Positions 44,662-44,800 of a stretch of DNA of 44,800 bases are shown in pieces. The stretch covers positions 1 through 44,800 of the forward strand of contig JAJEJD010000014.1 in NCBI GenBank assembly GCA_022828125.1. The letters are read 5' to 3'. Positions within the stretch are counted from its first letter, which is position 1; every line of letters starts with the position of its first letter. The position numbers were made by a program, and so were the translations under genes. This DNA is from a bacterium (GTDB taxonomy: Bacteria > UBA8248). The notes under the pieces are model-generated. The model was not told where the DNA came from and searched no databases. It saw only the letters and a list, made by a program, of their open reading frames with translations.

Positions 44662-44800
44662 CTACTCGACGACCTCGGTGACGACGCCGGCCCCCACCGT
44701 GCGGCCCCCCTCGCGTATCGCAAAGCGCAGCTCGCGCTCCATCGCTATCGGCGTAATCAACTCAACGTCCAGCGACACGTTGTCCCCAGGCATCACCATC
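44662..44800 (-). CDS. tuf: Elongation factor Tu, C-terminal end (partial)
   Basis: The last 45 codons are visible: [29 protein letters not shown]. These are the conserved domain III end of EF-Tu. The 5' part lies beyond the window. tuf directly upstream of rpsJ is the usual arrangement in many bacteria. Confidence 0.97.
   Translation of the reverse strand, partial: MVMPGDNVSLDVELITPIAMERELRFAIREGGRTVGAGVVTEVVE

Overview
The window comes from a GC-rich bacterium (about 60% GC by eye). It has bacterial-type operons, Shine-Dalgarno (SD) starts including many GTG and TTG, and a bacterial selenocysteine signal. The ribosomal proteins S4, S14 and L36 are the zinc-binding (four-ligand) forms. The gene mix is Dpp-type ABC transporter, CoA-transferase, iron alcohol dehydrogenase, cyclase-family hydrolase, biotin-dependent Na+-pump decarboxylase and UGSC-family protein. 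That mix resembles heterotrophic lineages such as Tectomicrobia, Rokubacteria-like or deltaproteobacterial environmental groups. This placement is an impression from memory, not a computed result.

Layout, left to right. (1) 1-2347, minus: a sugar-type ABC permease cut by the window edge and an M20 metallopeptidase. (2) 2961-10317, minus: one long unit read from right to left. It starts with a UGSC-family protein whose in-frame TGA (10024-10026) is read here as selenocysteine. A 4-nt-overlapping uncharacterised partner follows, then a complete dipeptide/oligopeptide-type ABC importer (binding protein, two permeases, two ATPases). (3) 10717-16505, minus: CinA-like protein, class I glutamine amidotransferase, HAD hydrolase, flavin reductase, zinc alcohol dehydrogenase and cyclase-family hydrolase, separated by unusual C/G-tract inverted repeats. 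(4) 16796-27490, plus: MobA-like nucleotidyltransferase, iron alcohol dehydrogenase, phosphoribosyltransferase, enolase-superfamily enzyme, HMG-CoA lyase, a four-subunit biotin-dependent sodium-pumping decarboxylase (carboxyltransferase, small membrane subunit, biotin carrier, Na+ channel subunit), a class III CoA-transferase and a GntR/FadR regulator. (5) 27487-29039, minus: alanine dehydrogenase and a hotdog thioesterase. (6) 29112-44800, minus: the tuf 3' end and the complete S10-spc-alpha ribosomal cluster, from rpsJ to rplQ, including secY, adk, map, infA, rpmJ and rpoA, closed by a strong intrinsic terminator at 29057-29087.

The main discovery candidate is the UGSC selenoprotein operon. 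The reading frame is closed by TGA exactly where the family motif U-G-S-C-T is expected. It then continues without a stop for 87 codons to a TGA that overlaps the partner gene's ATG. A small hairpin with loop AGUAU lies at the spacing expected of a bacterial SECIS. A good sigma-70-type promoter precedes the unit, and the unit leads into the Dpp-type transporter. No selA, selB, selC or selD is in the window, so decoding capacity must be checked elsewhere in the genome.

The second theme is the intergenic DNA. Four copies of a modular palindromic element (arms of C and G runs of six to eight, with outer GTTGAAAAA-type ends) and one copy of a different long palindrome sit between operons from 2.4 to 19.5 kb, and further short palindromes lie near 21.7-21.9 kb. 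None was seen in the ribosomal half. The ribosomal cluster is conventional in order but encodes an IF-1 with a basic N-terminal extension and an S5 with a long acidic C-terminal tail.
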